A DNA stretch of 64,000 bases from Hydrogenophaga sp. (GCF_019635465.1 NZ_JAHBZK010000001.1:124001-188000), one strand, 5' to 3'. Numbered from the stretch's first letter, positions 18,915 to 28,058 are shown. Numbers and translations are program-made. The notes: generated by a model from the letters alone, not told the origin.

Positions 18915-19865
18915 TTACACCACGGCGCCGGCGTTCGGGTCGTCCGGATCGCCTTCCACCTTGGCCGACTTGACAAGGTCTTCGCGCTTGATGCCCAGCC
19001 ACATCGCCACGGCGGCCGCCACGAACACCGACGAATAGATGCCGAAGCAGATGCCGATGGTCAGGGCCAGCGCAAAGTAGAACAGGGTGGGTCCGCCAAA
19101 GATCAGCATGGACAGCACCATCACCTGGGTGGAACCGTGGGTGATGATGGTGCGGCTGATGGTCGAGGTGATGGCGTGGTCGATGACCTCGCGCGGCGTC
19201 ATCTTGCGCTGGCGCCGGAAGCTCTCGCGGATGCGGTCGAAGATCACCACCGACTCGTTGACCGAATAGCCCAGCACCGCCAGCGTGGCCGCCAGCACCG
19301 CGAGCGAGAACTCCCACTGGAAGAAGGCGAAGAAGCCCAGGATGATGACCACGTCGTGCAGGTTGGCGATGATGGCCGAGACCGCGTACTTCCACTCGAA
19401 GCGGAAGGCGAGGTAGATCATGATGCCTGCGATCACCAGGCCGAGGGCGATCAGGCCGTTTTCAACCAGCTCCTGACCCACCTGAGGCCCGACGAATTCC
19501 GACCGGCTGAGCGAGACCGTCGGATTCTGGGCCTTGAGGGCTGCGAACAGGGCTTCTGCCTGCTGTCCGGAGGTTTGTCCCTGCACCACGGGCAAGCGCA
19601 GCAACACGTCGCGTGAACTGCCGAAGTTCTGCACCGGCACTTCGGCATACCCCAGACCTTCGACCACATGCCGAACTGCAGCAAGGTCAGCGGGTTGCTC
19701 GTAGGCCACCTCGACCACCGTGCCGCCGGTGAACTCAACCGACAGGTTCAGCCCGCGGGTGACCAGAAAGAAGACGGCAAGCAAAAAAGTGACGGCCGAG
19801 ATCGCGTTGAGCACGATAGCGTGCCTCATGAACGGGATGTCGCGCCGGATGCGGAAGAACTCCAT
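18915..19865 (-). CDS. secF: protein translocase subunit SecF
   Basis: Inner-membrane component of the SecDF-YajC complex, which uses the proton-motive force to help pull exported proteins through SecYEG. It has 316 residues. The N-terminal helix is followed by a periplasmic part (VEFTGGTVVEVAYE) and five C-terminal helices. The conserved GYSVNESVVIFDRIRE has Glu where the E. coli protein has Asp, a conservative change. It ends the operon yajC-secD-secF and follows secD with a 24-base gap. Confidence 0.97.
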   Translation of the reverse strand: MEFFRIRRDIPFMRHAIVLNAISAVTFLLAVFFLVTRGLNLSVEFTGGTVVEVAYEQPADLAAVRHVVEGLGYAEVPVQNFGSSRDVLLRLPVVQGQTSGQQAEALFAALKAQNPTVSLSRSEFVGPQVGQELVENGLIALGLVIAGIMIYLAFRFEWKYAVSAIIANLHDVVIILGFFAFFQWEFSLAVLAATLAVLGYSVNESVVIFDRIRESFRRQRKMTPREVIDHAITSTISRTIITHGSTQVMVLSMLIFGGPTLFYFALALTIGICFGIYSSVFVAAAVAMWLGIKREDLVKSAKVEGDPDDPNAGAVV

Positions 19866-19889
19866 GAATGGGCTCCGGAATGAACAGGG

Positions 19890-21773
19890 TCAGTCGGCCT
19901 TGGCCGGGGTGGCGGCGCCGTCGGCGCGCCACACGGTGCCAATCGAAAGGGACTTCAGCTTTTTCTGGCGGCCGTACCAGAAGTTCACCAGCCCGCGCGA
20001 GAAGAACACGGCCGAGAACATGCTGGTGACAATGCCCAGGCAGTGCACCACGGCAAACCCGCGCACCGGGCCGGTGCCGAACAGGAGCAGGGCCACCCCG
20101 GCGATCAACGAGGTGACGTTGGAGTCAAGGATGGTGGCCCAGGCGCTGTCGTAGCCGGCGTTGATCGCCGTCTGAGGCGACGCGCCCCGGCGCAGCTCCT
20201 CGCGCACCCGTTCGTTGATCAGCACGTTGGCATCGATGGCCATGCCCAGTGCCAGGGCCATGGCGGCCATGCCCGGCAGGGTGAGGGTGGCCTGCAACAT
20301 GGACAGCACGGCCACCAGCAGCAGCAGGTTGAAGCCCAGCGCCAGACTGGAGAACACGCCGAAGACCATGTAGTAGATGCACATGAAAGCCACCACCACC
20401 AGGAAGCCCCAGGTCACGCTGTTGAAGCCTTTGGCGATGTTTTCTGCGCCCAGGCTGGGGCCGATGGTGCGCTCTTCGACGATCTCCATTGGCGCTGCCA
20501 AAGAGCCTGCGCGCAGCAACAGTGCCGTGTCGTTGGCCTCGACGGTGGTCATGGCGCCGGAGATCTGCACGCGGCCGCCCCCGATCTCCGAGCGGATCAC
20601 CGGTGCCGTGACCACCTCGCCCTTGCCCTTCTCGAACAGGATGATGGCCATGCGCTTGCCGATGTTGTCGCGCGTGACGTCACGGAAGATGCGCGCACCC
20701 TTGCTGTCCAGCGTGAGGTGCACCGCGGGCTGCTGGGTCTGGCCATCAAAGCCAGCCTGGGCATCGGTGAGGTTCTCGCCAGTGAGCAGCACTTCGCGCT
20801 TGACGATCACCGGCCGACCGCCGCGCTCCAGGTACCGCTCAGAACCGAAGGGCACCGGCCCGGTGCCACGTTCGGCCGATTGGCCCTCGGTGCTTTCGTC
20901 CACCAGGCGCACTTCCAGTGTGGCGGTGCGGCCCAGGATGTCCTTGGCCTTGGCGGTGTCCTGCACGCCAGGCAGTTGCACCACGATGCGGTCGGCGCCC
21001 TGTTGCTGGATCACAGGCTCGGCCACACCCAGTTCATTGATGCGGTTGTTGAGGGTGGTGATGTTCTGCTTGAGCGCCTGCTCCTGCACAGCGCGGGCCG
21101 ACTCCGGACGGATGGTGGCGCTGATGCGGATATCGCTGCCCTCGCCCGACTGAGTGAGCTGCAGCTCTTTGAACTGGGCCAGCACCAGATCGTCGATGGC
21201 ATTGCGGGTGGCATCGTCGCGCGCCCGCAGTTCGATGGTTGTGCCACTGCGGGTGATGCCGCCGTGGCGGATGTTCTTTTCGCGCAGGGCGTTGCGCAGA
21301 TCGGTGGCCAACACATCGGCGCGGCGCTCCAACGCGGCCTTCATGTCGACTTGCAGCATGAAATGCACACCGCCGCGCAAGTCGAGGCCCAGGTACATCG
21401 GCCGTGCGTGGAAGGCGCTCAGCCATGCCGGCGTACGCGGCACCAGGTTGAGGGCCACCACGTAGGCCGGGTCGGTCGGATCGGGGTTCAGCGCCTTGTC
21501 GACGAGGTCGCGGGCCTTGAGCTGCGTGTCGGTGTCATTGAAGCGCACACGCAATGAACCACCCTCGATCCCGATGGCGTCGACCTGCACGGACGCCGCC
21601 GCCAGCGCCTGCTCAACGCGCGTCTGGGTGGCTGGTTCGATGCGAACCGTGGCCTTGCCGGCCGAGACCTGTACCGCAGGCGCCTCCCCGAACAGATTGG
21701 GCAGCGCGTAGACGGCGCCCACCAGGAGCGTGATCACGATGATCACGTACTTCCACAACGGGTATCGGTTCAT
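19890..21773 (-). CDS. secD: protein translocase subunit SecD
   Basis: Partner of SecF. It has 627 residues from the ATG at 21773 (MNRYPLWKYVIIVITLLVG); the open frame to 21866 lacks the first helix and is not used. One N-terminal helix is followed by a large periplasmic domain (DLRGGVHFMLQVD, NITTLNNRINELGVAEPVIQ) and six C-terminal helices. The helix carries ALGMAIDANVLINERVREEL, which holds the proton-linked Asp. The gap to yajC holds three hairpins. Confidence 0.97.
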   Translation of the reverse strand: MNRYPLWKYVIIVITLLVGAVYALPNLFGEAPAVQVSAGKATVRIEPATQTRVEQALAAASVQVDAIGIEGGSLRVRFNDTDTQLKARDLVDKALNPDPTDPAYVVALNLVPRTPAWLSAFHARPMYLGLDLRGGVHFMLQVDMKAALERRADVLATDLRNALREKNIRHGGITRSGTTIELRARDDATRNAIDDLVLAQFKELQLTQSGEGSDIRISATIRPESARAVQEQALKQNITTLNNRINELGVAEPVIQQQGADRIVVQLPGVQDTAKAKDILGRTATLEVRLVDESTEGQSAERGTGPVPFGSERYLERGGRPVIVKREVLLTGENLTDAQAGFDGQTQQPAVHLTLDSKGARIFRDVTRDNIGKRMAIILFEKGKGEVVTAPVIRSEIGGGRVQISGAMTTVEANDTALLLRAGSLAAPMEIVEERTIGPSLGAENIAKGFNSVTWGFLVVVAFMCIYYMVFGVFSSLALGFNLLLLVAVLSMLQATLTLPGMAAMALALGMAIDANVLINERVREELRRGASPQTAINAGYDSAWATILDSNVTSLIAGVALLLFGTGPVRGFAVVHCLGIVTSMFSAVFFSRGLVNFWYGRQKKLKSLSIGTVWRADGAATPAKAD

Positions 21774-21801
21774 GAGAGAGCCTTGGCGATACGTTGGCAG
21801 G

Positions 21802-21875
21802 GGCATCAGCGCGTCGGACCAACCGATCCGCTGATGCCATTCCCCAAAAGGGGAAAGGGCCGGCACTGCCGGCCC
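21802..21875. promoter_or_regulatory. three consecutive hairpins between yajC and secD
   Basis: In the 117-base gap lie three inverted repeats. GGCATCAGCG/CGCTGATGCC at 21802-21838 contains an inner TCGG/CCGA. TTCCCC-AAAA-GGGGAA is at 21840-21855 and GGGCCGGC-ACT-GCCGGCCC at 21857-21875. Such a run between coupled Sec genes could lower read-through, protect the upstream mRNA or regulate secD. No poly-U tract is seen, so intrinsic termination is less likely. Confidence 0.5.
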
Positions 21876-21890
21876 GAACAGGCAATTGGC

Positions 21891-22208
21891 TTACTTCATC
21901 GTGCCCTTGGGCAGGACCTGCACGACGGCCGTGCGCTGCATCTGAACCTCCATGCCGTCGGCAAGTTCCACGCTGACGTAGGTTTCACCCAGCTTGGTCA
22001 CCTTGGCCAGGAAGCCGCCAGCGGTGACGATCTCGTCGCCTTTGGCCAGCGCTTCGATCATCGACTTGTGCTCCTTCTGCCGCTTCATTTGCGGGCGAAT
22101 CATCACGAAATAGAGCACCACGAACATCAGCACCAGCGGCAGCAGGCCGAGCAAGGTGGACTCGGAACCACCAGAAGCGGCTTGGGCGTAGGCAGGGGAA
22201 ATCAACAC
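21891..22208 (-). CDS. yajC: preprotein translocase accessory subunit YajC
   Basis: A 105-residue inner-membrane protein bound to SecDF. The start is a GTG at 22208, with GGAG eight bases upstream in the minus-strand reading. One membrane helix (LLGLLPLVLMFVVLYFVMI) is followed by the cytoplasmic RPQMKRQKEH motif, IEALAKGDEIVTAGG and KLGETYVSVEL. The genes tgt and queA, commonly upstream elsewhere, are not adjacent here; instead the large ferredoxin oxidoreductase ends 64 bases before it. Confidence 0.95.
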   Translation of the reverse strand: MLISPAYAQAASGGSESTLLGLLPLVLMFVVLYFVMIRPQMKRQKEHKSMIEALAKGDEIVTAGGFLAKVTKLGETYVSVELADGMEVQMQRTAVVQVLPKGTMK

Positions 22209-22271
22209 GGGCAGTCTCCAGCTGGGTCAAAACAGCCCGCGATTGTATGCCGCAGGGGTATCCCTGCCGAC

Positions 22272-25200
22272 TCAGGCGACCTGGCGCGAGCCCTCGGTGG
22301 CCTCGTCACGCCAGCGCACCAGCAGGGCGTCGCGGCGCGCCGCCACAGCACGCGCGTTGCGCTCCTTCACGTGGCCGAAGCCCTTGATCTGCTCGGGCAA
22401 TCGCGCGATCTCGACCGCCAAGGCATGGCGCTCAGGCTGCAGTTGCGCCAGCACGCGCTCGATGTCGGCACGGTACTGCTCGATCAGGGCGCGCTCCATG
22501 CGGCGTTCTTCGGTCCGGCCGAAGATGTCGAAAGCGGTGCCGCGAAGCCCCTTGAAGCGGGCCAGCCAACGGAATGCCGTGAACATGAAGGGTCCGAAGG
22601 GGCGCTTGATGAGCTCGCCGCGTTCGTTCTTCCTGGCCAGCAACGGCGGCGCCAGGTGGACCTTGAGCGAGAAGTCACCCTCAAACTGGGCCGCGATCTT
22701 CTGGTGGAAGGCCGGGTCGGTGTGCAGGCGCGCCACTTCGTACTCGTCCTTGTAGGCCATGAGCTTGAACAGATTGCGCGCAACCGCTTCGGTCAGCGCG
22801 GTCTTGCCCAAGGTGGCTTCGGTCAGGCGCACCCGCTCGACAAAGGCGCGGTAGCGCTGGGCATAGTCGCTGTTCTGGTAGCCCGTGAGGAATTCGACGC
22901 GACGCTCCAGCAACTGCTCCACCGTCTCGCGCTTGCGGAACTGGATCACCTGAGCGGTGGATTGGCCCAGGCCACAAGCTGCGAGCACGGCCTGAAGATC
23001 GTGCGCAGCCCGGCGCCCCCACTCAAAGGCGGCCTTGTTCTGCTCCACCGCCACAGCATTGAGCTCGATGGCCCGCATGAGAGCGGCCTGCCCAAGAGGG
23101 ATCCAACCCTTTTGCCAGGCGAAGCCCAGCATCAAGGGGTTCGTATAGAGACTGTCGCCCAGCAAACGGGTGGACAGCGCCTCCGCGTCCACCACGCCGA
23201 TCGCCGTCTGACCCAGGTGGTTGACCAAGGTGTCCACACAGGCTTGCGCCGGATTGAGCCAGTCGGGGTTGTGCACAAAGGCCGCCGTGGGCGTGGCATT
23301 GCTGTTGAGTGCCACATGGGTGCGGCCCTCGCGCACGCGCTGCCAGGTCTCTTTGTTGGCGGCCACGATCGGGTCGCAGCCGATGATCAGATCGGCCGAA
23401 GCTGCCGACACGCGCGTGGTGCGGATGTTGTCCTGGCTTGCGCCGATGAGCACGTGGCTCCAGGTGGCGCCGCCTTTTTGCGCCAGGCCCGCAGCGTCCT
23501 GCGTGACGATGCCCTTGCCTTCGAGGTGAGCGGCCACGCCCAGCAGTTGCCCGATGGTGATGACGCCAGTGCCACCCACGCCGGCAACGATCACGCCCCA
23601 GGCGTCGGAGGACAGGGTCGGCAAGGTCGGGTGCGGCAGCGTGCCACCAGTCCATTCGATCTGCGCGGCACCTTTCTTCTTGCGCAGCTGGCCGCCATCG
23701 ACGGTGACAAAGCTGGGGCAGAAGCCTTTGACGCAGGAGAAGTCCTTGTTGCAGGTGCTCTGGTTGATCTGGCGCTTGCGACCGAACTCGGTTTCCAGTG
23801 GCTCCACAGACAGGCAGTTGGATTGCTCACCGCAATCGCCGCAGCCCTCGCAGACCAGTTCGTTGATGACCACACGCTGGGTGGGCTCGACCATGGTGCC
23901 GCGCTTGCGGCGACGGCGCTTTTCGGTGGCGCAGGTCTGGTCGTAGATGATGACCGTGGTGCCTTCGATCTCCCGGAACTCGCGCTGAACAGCGTCCAGC
24001 GTGTCGCGGTGCTGAATCGCAATGCCGGCAGGCAGGCTCTGAACGCCGCTGTACTTCTCGGGCTCATCGGTGACGATGGTGATCTTCCTGACCCCTTCGG
24101 CGCGCATGCTTTGCGCGATCTGCACCACGCTGTGGCCCTCTGGCCGCTCGCCCACCTGCTGGCCACCGGTCATGGCCACGGCGTCGTTGTAGAGGATCTT
24201 GTAGGTGATGTTCACCCCGGCGGCGATGCTCTGGCGGATGGCCAGGATGCCGCTGTGGAAGTAGGTGCCGTCGCCCAGGTTGGCGAACATGTGCTTGTCG
24301 GTGCTGAAGGGCTGCTGACCCATCCATGGCACGCCTTCGCCACCCATCTGGGTAAAGCCCACGGTGGCGCGATCCATCCAGATCGACATGAAGTGGCAAC
24401 CGATCCCCGCCATGGCGCGCGAGCCCTCGGGCACCTTGGTGCTGGTGTTGTGCGGGCAACCCGAGCAGAACCACGGCTGGCGCTCTGCGCCCGGCACGCC
24501 CTGGGTAATGAGCGTCTGCAGCGACCGCTCCTGCGCGTCGAGGATGGCCAGCTGCGCATCGATGCGGGCCATCACGTCTTCGGGCAGGTCGCCCAGACGC
24601 TTGAGGCGCTTGGCGATGGCGCGCGCGATCAGCGCCGGCGTCAGATCGGCCTTGGCGCGCAGCAACGTGTTGGCGCTGGGGTTCGGGCGCGACCACTCGC
24701 CGCCGCTGTAGTCACCCTCGTCCTGGTCAAACTTGCCAAGCACATCCGGGCGCACATCGGCGCGCCAGTTGTAGAGCTCTTCCTTGATCTGGTACTCGAT
24801 GACCTGGCGCTTCTCTTCCACGACCAGAATTTCGCGCAGGCCGGTGGCGAACTCGCGCGTGGTCTGGGCCTCCAGCGGCCACACCACCGAGACCTTGTGC
24901 AGGCGAAGGCCGATGCGTCGGCAGGTGGCATCGTCCAGCCCAAGGTCGATCAGCGCCTGGCGCGTGTCGTTGTAAGCCTTGCCACTGGCGATCACGCCAA
25001 AGCGGTCATTGGGGCCGGCAATCACGTTGTGGTTGAGGCGGTTGGCGCGCACGTACGCCAGCGCGGCATACCACTTGTGATCAAACAGGCGTGCTTCCTG
25101 ATCGATCGCGTTGTCGGGCCAGCGAATGTGCAGGCCACCCGGTGGCATGTCGAACTCGGGCAGCACGATCTGCACGCGCTCGGGGTCGATCAAAGCGGTG

Positions 25201-25865
25201 GAGCTGGACTCGACGATTTCCTGGATGGTCTTCATGCCGGCCCACACACCGGAGAAGCGGCTCATCGCAAACGCATGCAGACCCAGGTCCAGGATTTCCT
25301 GCACCGTCGCTGGGAAGAACACCGGCAGGCCGCAGGCCTTGAAAATGTGGTCGCTCTGGTGCACCGCGGTTGAACTCTTGGCGACGTGGTCGTCACCGGC
25401 CACGGCAATCACGCCACCCCAGGGGCTGGTGCCCGCCATGTTGGCGTGCTTGAACACGTCGGAACAACGGTCGACGCCTGGGCCCTTGCCGTACCAGATG
25501 CCAAAGACGCCATCAAAACGGTTGGTGCCAGGTGGCGCAAAGCCCAGTTGCTGCGTTCCCCACAACGCGGTGGCCGCCAGCTCCTCGTTCACGCCGGGCT
25601 GGAACACCACGTTCTGCTTCTTCAGATGCGGCGCCGCCTTTTGCAACGCCTGGTCATAGCCGCCGAGCGGCGAGCCGCGATAGCCGCTCACAAAGCCCGC
25701 GGTGTTCTTGCCCACCAACGCATCGCGCTGGCGCTGCAGCATGGGCAACTTCACCAGCGCCTGCACACCGCTCATGAAGGCCCGCCCGTGGTCAAGGGCG
25801 TACTTGTCGTCAAGGGTGACGGTCTCGAGGGCCTTGCGGATGTGCTCGGGCAGCGGCGCGTTCAT
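22272..25865 (-). CDS. indolepyruvate ferredoxin oxidoreductase family protein (fused)
   Basis: A 1197-residue single-chain 2-oxoacid:ferredoxin oxidoreductase of the fused indolepyruvate type; it decarboxylates an aryl or branched 2-oxoacid to acyl-CoA. The N-terminal part holds a pyrimidine-type domain (SGYRGSPLGGYDQ). The middle holds TPP-binding signatures (WFCSGCPHNTSTKVPEGSRA). The cysteine pattern CEGCGDCGEQSNC plus CNKDFSCVKGFC is likely an Fe-S site. The gamma-type domain reads GVGGTGVITIGQLLG and GLAQKGGATWSHV. The start is the ATG at 25865. The divergent AsnC/Lrp gene implies control by an amino acid or its oxoacid. The substrate is inferred. Confidence 0.9.
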   Translation of the reverse strand: MNAPLPEHIRKALETVTLDDKYALDHGRAFMSGVQALVKLPMLQRQRDALVGKNTAGFVSGYRGSPLGGYDQALQKAAPHLKKQNVVFQPGVNEELAATALWGTQQLGFAPPGTNRFDGVFGIWYGKGPGVDRCSDVFKHANMAGTSPWGGVIAVAGDDHVAKSSTAVHQSDHIFKACGLPVFFPATVQEILDLGLHAFAMSRFSGVWAGMKTIQEIVESSSTALIDPERVQIVLPEFDMPPGGLHIRWPDNAIDQEARLFDHKWYAALAYVRANRLNHNVIAGPNDRFGVIASGKAYNDTRQALIDLGLDDATCRRIGLRLHKVSVVWPLEAQTTREFATGLREILVVEEKRQVIEYQIKEELYNWRADVRPDVLGKFDQDEGDYSGGEWSRPNPSANTLLRAKADLTPALIARAIAKRLKRLGDLPEDVMARIDAQLAILDAQERSLQTLITQGVPGAERQPWFCSGCPHNTSTKVPEGSRAMAGIGCHFMSIWMDRATVGFTQMGGEGVPWMGQQPFSTDKHMFANLGDGTYFHSGILAIRQSIAAGVNITYKILYNDAVAMTGGQQVGERPEGHSVVQIAQSMRAEGVRKITIVTDEPEKYSGVQSLPAGIAIQHRDTLDAVQREFREIEGTTVIIYDQTCATEKRRRRKRGTMVEPTQRVVINELVCEGCGDCGEQSNCLSVEPLETEFGRKRQINQSTCNKDFSCVKGFCPSFVTVDGGQLRKKKGAAQIEWTGGTLPHPTLPTLSSDAWGVIVAGVGGTGVITIGQLLGVAAHLEGKGIVTQDAAGLAQKGGATWSHVLIGASQDNIRTTRVSAASADLIIGCDPIVAANKETWQRVREGRTHVALNSNATPTAAFVHNPDWLNPAQACVDTLVNHLGQTAIGVVDAEALSTRLLGDSLYTNPLMLGFAWQKGWIPLGQAALMRAIELNAVAVEQNKAAFEWGRRAAHDLQAVLAACGLGQSTAQVIQFRKRETVEQLLERRVEFLTGYQNSDYAQRYRAFVERVRLTEATLGKTALTEAVARNLFKLMAYKDEYEVARLHTDPAFHQKIAAQFEGDFSLKVHLAPPLLARKNERGELIKRPFGPFMFTAFRWLARFKGLRGTAFDIFGRTEERRMERALIEQYRADIERVLAQLQPERHALAVEIARLPEQIKGFGHVKERNARAVAARRDALLVRWRDEATEGSRQVA

Positions 25866-26004
25866 GTGGGGGTCTCCTGTGGGTGGGGCCGGCGCCTTGT
25901 GAGCGCCAGAGCGTCGACAGGACGCGGGTGCGGTCCAGTCTGCCGCGCAGTGTATGACCGAGTTCGCGACAGGTGTTTGCGTTTCATAACCCGAATCGCG
26001 ATGA

Positions 26005-26025
26005 TTCAGAAACGTTCTTTCTGAA
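26005..26025. promoter_or_regulatory. AsnC/Lrp-type operator between the regulator and the oxidoreductase
   Basis: The arms TTCAGAAA (26005-26012) and TTTCTGAA (26018-26025) form a perfect inverted repeat with a 5-base spacer. The site lies 12 bases before the regulator ATG within the divergent gap. This matches a Lrp-family autoregulatory site and might act on the oxidoreductase promoter too. Confidence 0.6.
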
Positions 26026-26036
26026 AATACCCCTAC

Positions 26037-26549
26037 ATGACAACAATCGACAAGTTTGATCTGGCGATTCTGCAAGAACTGCAAAGTGACGGCCGCCTCA
26101 CCAACGCCGAGCTGGCCCAGCGCGTGGGCTTGTCCGCGGCCCCCTGCTGGCGCCGGGTGCGCGCACTGGAAGAAGCCGGCTTCATCAAGGGCTACCGCGC
26201 CGTGCTCGACCGCGAAAAACTGGGCCTGGGTGTGCTGGCCTTCGTGCGACTGGACGCCGACCGCAACAGCGGCGACCTGACGCGCCAGATGGAGCGGGCC
26301 ATCCGCGCCATCCCGGAGGTGGTGGCCTGCCACTACATCAGCGGCTCGGGCACCTTCGAGTTGCAGGTGGTCAGTCGCGACCTGAACCACTTCAGCACCT
26401 TCGCCCGCGAGGTGCTGCTCAACCTGCCGAACGTCAAAGACCTGCACACCAGCTTCTCACTGGGCGAGGTCAAGGCCGACGGAGCACTGCCTTTGACTCA
26501 ATGGCTGTCGCAAAAAGGACCACACACGGCAAAAGCCGCCCAAACTTGA
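26037..26549 (+). CDS. AsnC/Lrp family transcriptional regulator
   Basis: A 170-residue feast/famine regulator. The N-terminal helix-turn-helix is DLAILQELQSDGRLTNAELA with VGLSAAPCWRRVRALEEAGF. It is followed by the RAM (ligand-binding) domain with the typical VVACHYISGSGTFELQV. It is divergent from the fused oxidoreductase gene and probably activates it in response to an aromatic amino acid or its oxoacid. A hairpin straddles its stop codon. Confidence 0.93.
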   Translation: MTTIDKFDLAILQELQSDGRLTNAELAQRVGLSAAPCWRRVRALEEAGFIKGYRAVLDREKLGLGVLAFVRLDADRNSGDLTRQMERAIRAIPEVVACHYISGSGTFELQVVSRDLNHFSTFAREVLLNLPNVKDLHTSFSLGEVKADGALPLTQWLSQKGPHTAKAAQT

Positions 26550-26560
26550 GCGGCCTTTTC
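26531..26560 (+). terminator. intrinsic terminator after the AsnC/Lrp gene
   Basis: GCCGC at 26535-26539 pairs with GCGGC at 26550-26554. The loop contains the TGA stop, and CTTTTC follows. The A-run before and T-run after the stem fit a Rho-independent terminator. Confidence 0.65.
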
Positions 26561-26694
26561 ATCCATTTGTGCGAGAATTTCGACCGCTGGGTCAAGAAGC
26601 CGGTTCAAGTCATTGAAAAACGTGACTTTTTCGACTCTGATGGATTGCCTGGGGAGTCGGCGGTGCCTACCATGGCGCCACCTGTAGGAAAGCA

Positions 26695-26713
26695 GTACTT
26701 CAATCGAAAGTAC
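26695..26713. promoter_or_regulatory. inverted repeat upstream of the surface-structure operon
   Basis: GTACTT-N7-AAGTAC lies 38 bases before the GTG of the first subunit gene and within the likely leader/promoter stretch. It could be an operator or a 5'-UTR hairpin. The 190 bases before the gene show no other clear motif. Confidence 0.3.
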
Positions 26714-26750
26714 ACAGTCCAGCCCAAACCGTCCATCCGAAGGAATTTTT

Positions 26751-27323
26751 GTGAACAAGAACCTGCTTCTGAAATCCGTCCTGGCGCTGGCTGTGGCCAG
26801 CCCGCTGCTGGCGTCTGCCGAGTCCGATCTCACGGTTGGCGCCGGCTCTGCCACTGCCAAACTGAATCTGCGCATTGTCATTCCGCGCGTCCTGTTCCTG
26901 GGCGTGGGCACCGGTTCAGGCACCCCGCTGGCCGACAACAACACCGTTGACGAAATTGCGTTCGACTACACGGCGAACCCCCTTGCTGTCGGTGCAGGCG
27001 CTGGCTCGCCGGCCTCATCCATCACCAACGGCGGCGTGGTGCCGGTGCGGGTCTACGGCAACGACGGTCAAATCACCATCACGGCCACCAACCCGACCAA
27101 CCTGACCAGCGGCACCGACACGATTGCCTTCTCCGACCTGTCGGTCTCCTCCAGCAGCGCTGCGCTGCCAGCACCTGCATTTGACGGCGGCACCAGCCTG
27201 CCAACCGTGGCCGGCCGTGTGACCAACCAGACCGCCAACTGGACCTACAGCTATGCCAACACCGCCACCCCGGCGTTTGGCGCTTACACGGGGACGGTCA
27301 CCTACACCGCGACCATGCCTTGA
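26751..27323 (+). CDS. exported beta-rich subunit-like protein (surface-structure operon, gene 1)
   Basis: A 190-residue protein with a signal peptide (residues 1-23, ASA|E). The mature part is Thr/Ser/Ala-rich and beta-patterned and has no cysteine. It starts ESDLTVGAGSATAKLNLRIV and ends YTGTVTYTATMP, the closing strand typical of pilin-like subunits. The start is a GTG at 26751 with AAGGA 6 bases upstream. The N-terminal strand resembles that of gene 6 (31335). A terminator follows, so its mRNA can be more abundant than that of the rest, which suits a major subunit. Pfam assignment cannot be made by eye. Confidence 0.8.
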   Translation: MNKNLLLKSVLALAVASPLLASAESDLTVGAGSATAKLNLRIVIPRVLFLGVGTGSGTPLADNNTVDEIAFDYTANPLAVGAGAGSPASSITNGGVVPVRVYGNDGQITITATNPTNLTSGTDTIAFSDLSVSSSSAALPAPAFDGGTSLPTVAGRVTNQTANWTYSYANTATPAFGAYTGTVTYTATMP

Positions 27324-27376
27324 GATATTGACAATCCCTTGCCGGACAGGTGGCCCAGACCATCCCGGCAATTGCC

Positions 27377-27414
27377 ACGGAGGGTTGCCCATCGCTGCCC
27401 TCCGTTCGCTTTTT
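27377..27414 (+). terminator. terminator/attenuator after the first subunit gene
   Basis: ACGGAGGG (27377-27384) and CCCTCCGT (27398-27405) are perfect arms around a 13-base loop. After four bases a run of five T residues follows. It lies between genes 1 and 2 of the operon and would give partial termination, raising the ratio of the first subunit over downstream products. Confidence 0.75.
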
Positions 27415-27431
27415 AAGAGCCGCTGTTGACG

Positions 27432-28058
27432 ATGCCCCAACGCCACGTTGCGCTACGTTTGCTGGCCGCCTTGACGCTTGTGTTGAGCGGCTCGAGCGCT
27501 GCTTTTGCCTGGTCGCTCACCATGAGCTCGGCCAGCCGTCGGGTTTATCTTCACGTGGGCAATGGCGTTGAGGCAGGGGACAGCGGCACCATCAATGTGG
27601 TGTCGGTCACCGTGCCCAGCAATCAGCTGGGCAATGGCACACCGCTGGCCATGACCAGCAACAGCACCCAGTCCCGTAGTCTGCAGGGCGACAACTACCT
27701 GACCTGCCCGACACCCGCCAGCCAGTTGCTGATCGGCGCGTCTTACCAGCGCAACAACGCCGGTGGCGGCTCCGCGCCCATGAGCGCAACGCTGAGCGTC
27801 TCGTCGCCGGCCACGCTGATCAATACCTCGGGCGACAGCATCCCGATCTCCGAAGTCAGCTGGACGGTGAGCGCCCCCGGCAGTTCGGTGCCCAACATCA
27901 TCCCGGCGGGCACCTACAACGGTGGCACCCAGTTTCTGGCCACCATCCCCGCCAACACCTACATCGAGAACTGCCACTCGTTCAGCTACGCCAACTCGGC
28001 GGTGCGCGCCGCAGGCACGTACACGGCCACGATCACCTACACCGTCACCAGCCCATGA
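27432..28058 (+). CDS. exported beta-rich subunit-like protein (gene 2)
   Basis: A 208-residue protein from the ATG at 27432, with signal peptide residues 1-26 (AFA|W). The mature chain is Ser/Thr/Asn-rich and beta-patterned with two cysteines (YLTCPTPA, IENCHSF) that may form a disulfide. It ends TYTATITYTVTSP, closely like the end of gene 1, so both may share a C-terminal donor-type strand. The stop overlaps the next ATG (ATGA). It may be a minor or tip subunit; this is inference. Confidence 0.8.
   Translation: MPQRHVALRLLAALTLVLSGSSAAFAWSLTMSSASRRVYLHVGNGVEAGDSGTINVVSVTVPSNQLGNGTPLAMTSNSTQSRSLQGDNYLTCPTPASQLLIGASYQRNNAGGGSAPMSATLSVSSPATLINTSGDSIPISEVSWTVSAPGSSVPNIIPAGTYNGGTQFLATIPANTYIENCHSFSYANSAVRAAGTYTATITYTVTSP

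Noticed and set aside
16539-19616. 1025-codon plus-strand frame opposite DUF1631 and secF
   Set aside because: It lies antisense to two genes with strong motifs, has shadow-type composition and no domain; an effect of high G+C codon bias.
21783-25373. 1196-codon plus-strand frame opposite yajC and the ferredoxin oxidoreductase
   Set aside because: Antisense to genes with clear signatures; repeated His/Ala/Gly runs are typical of shadow frames.
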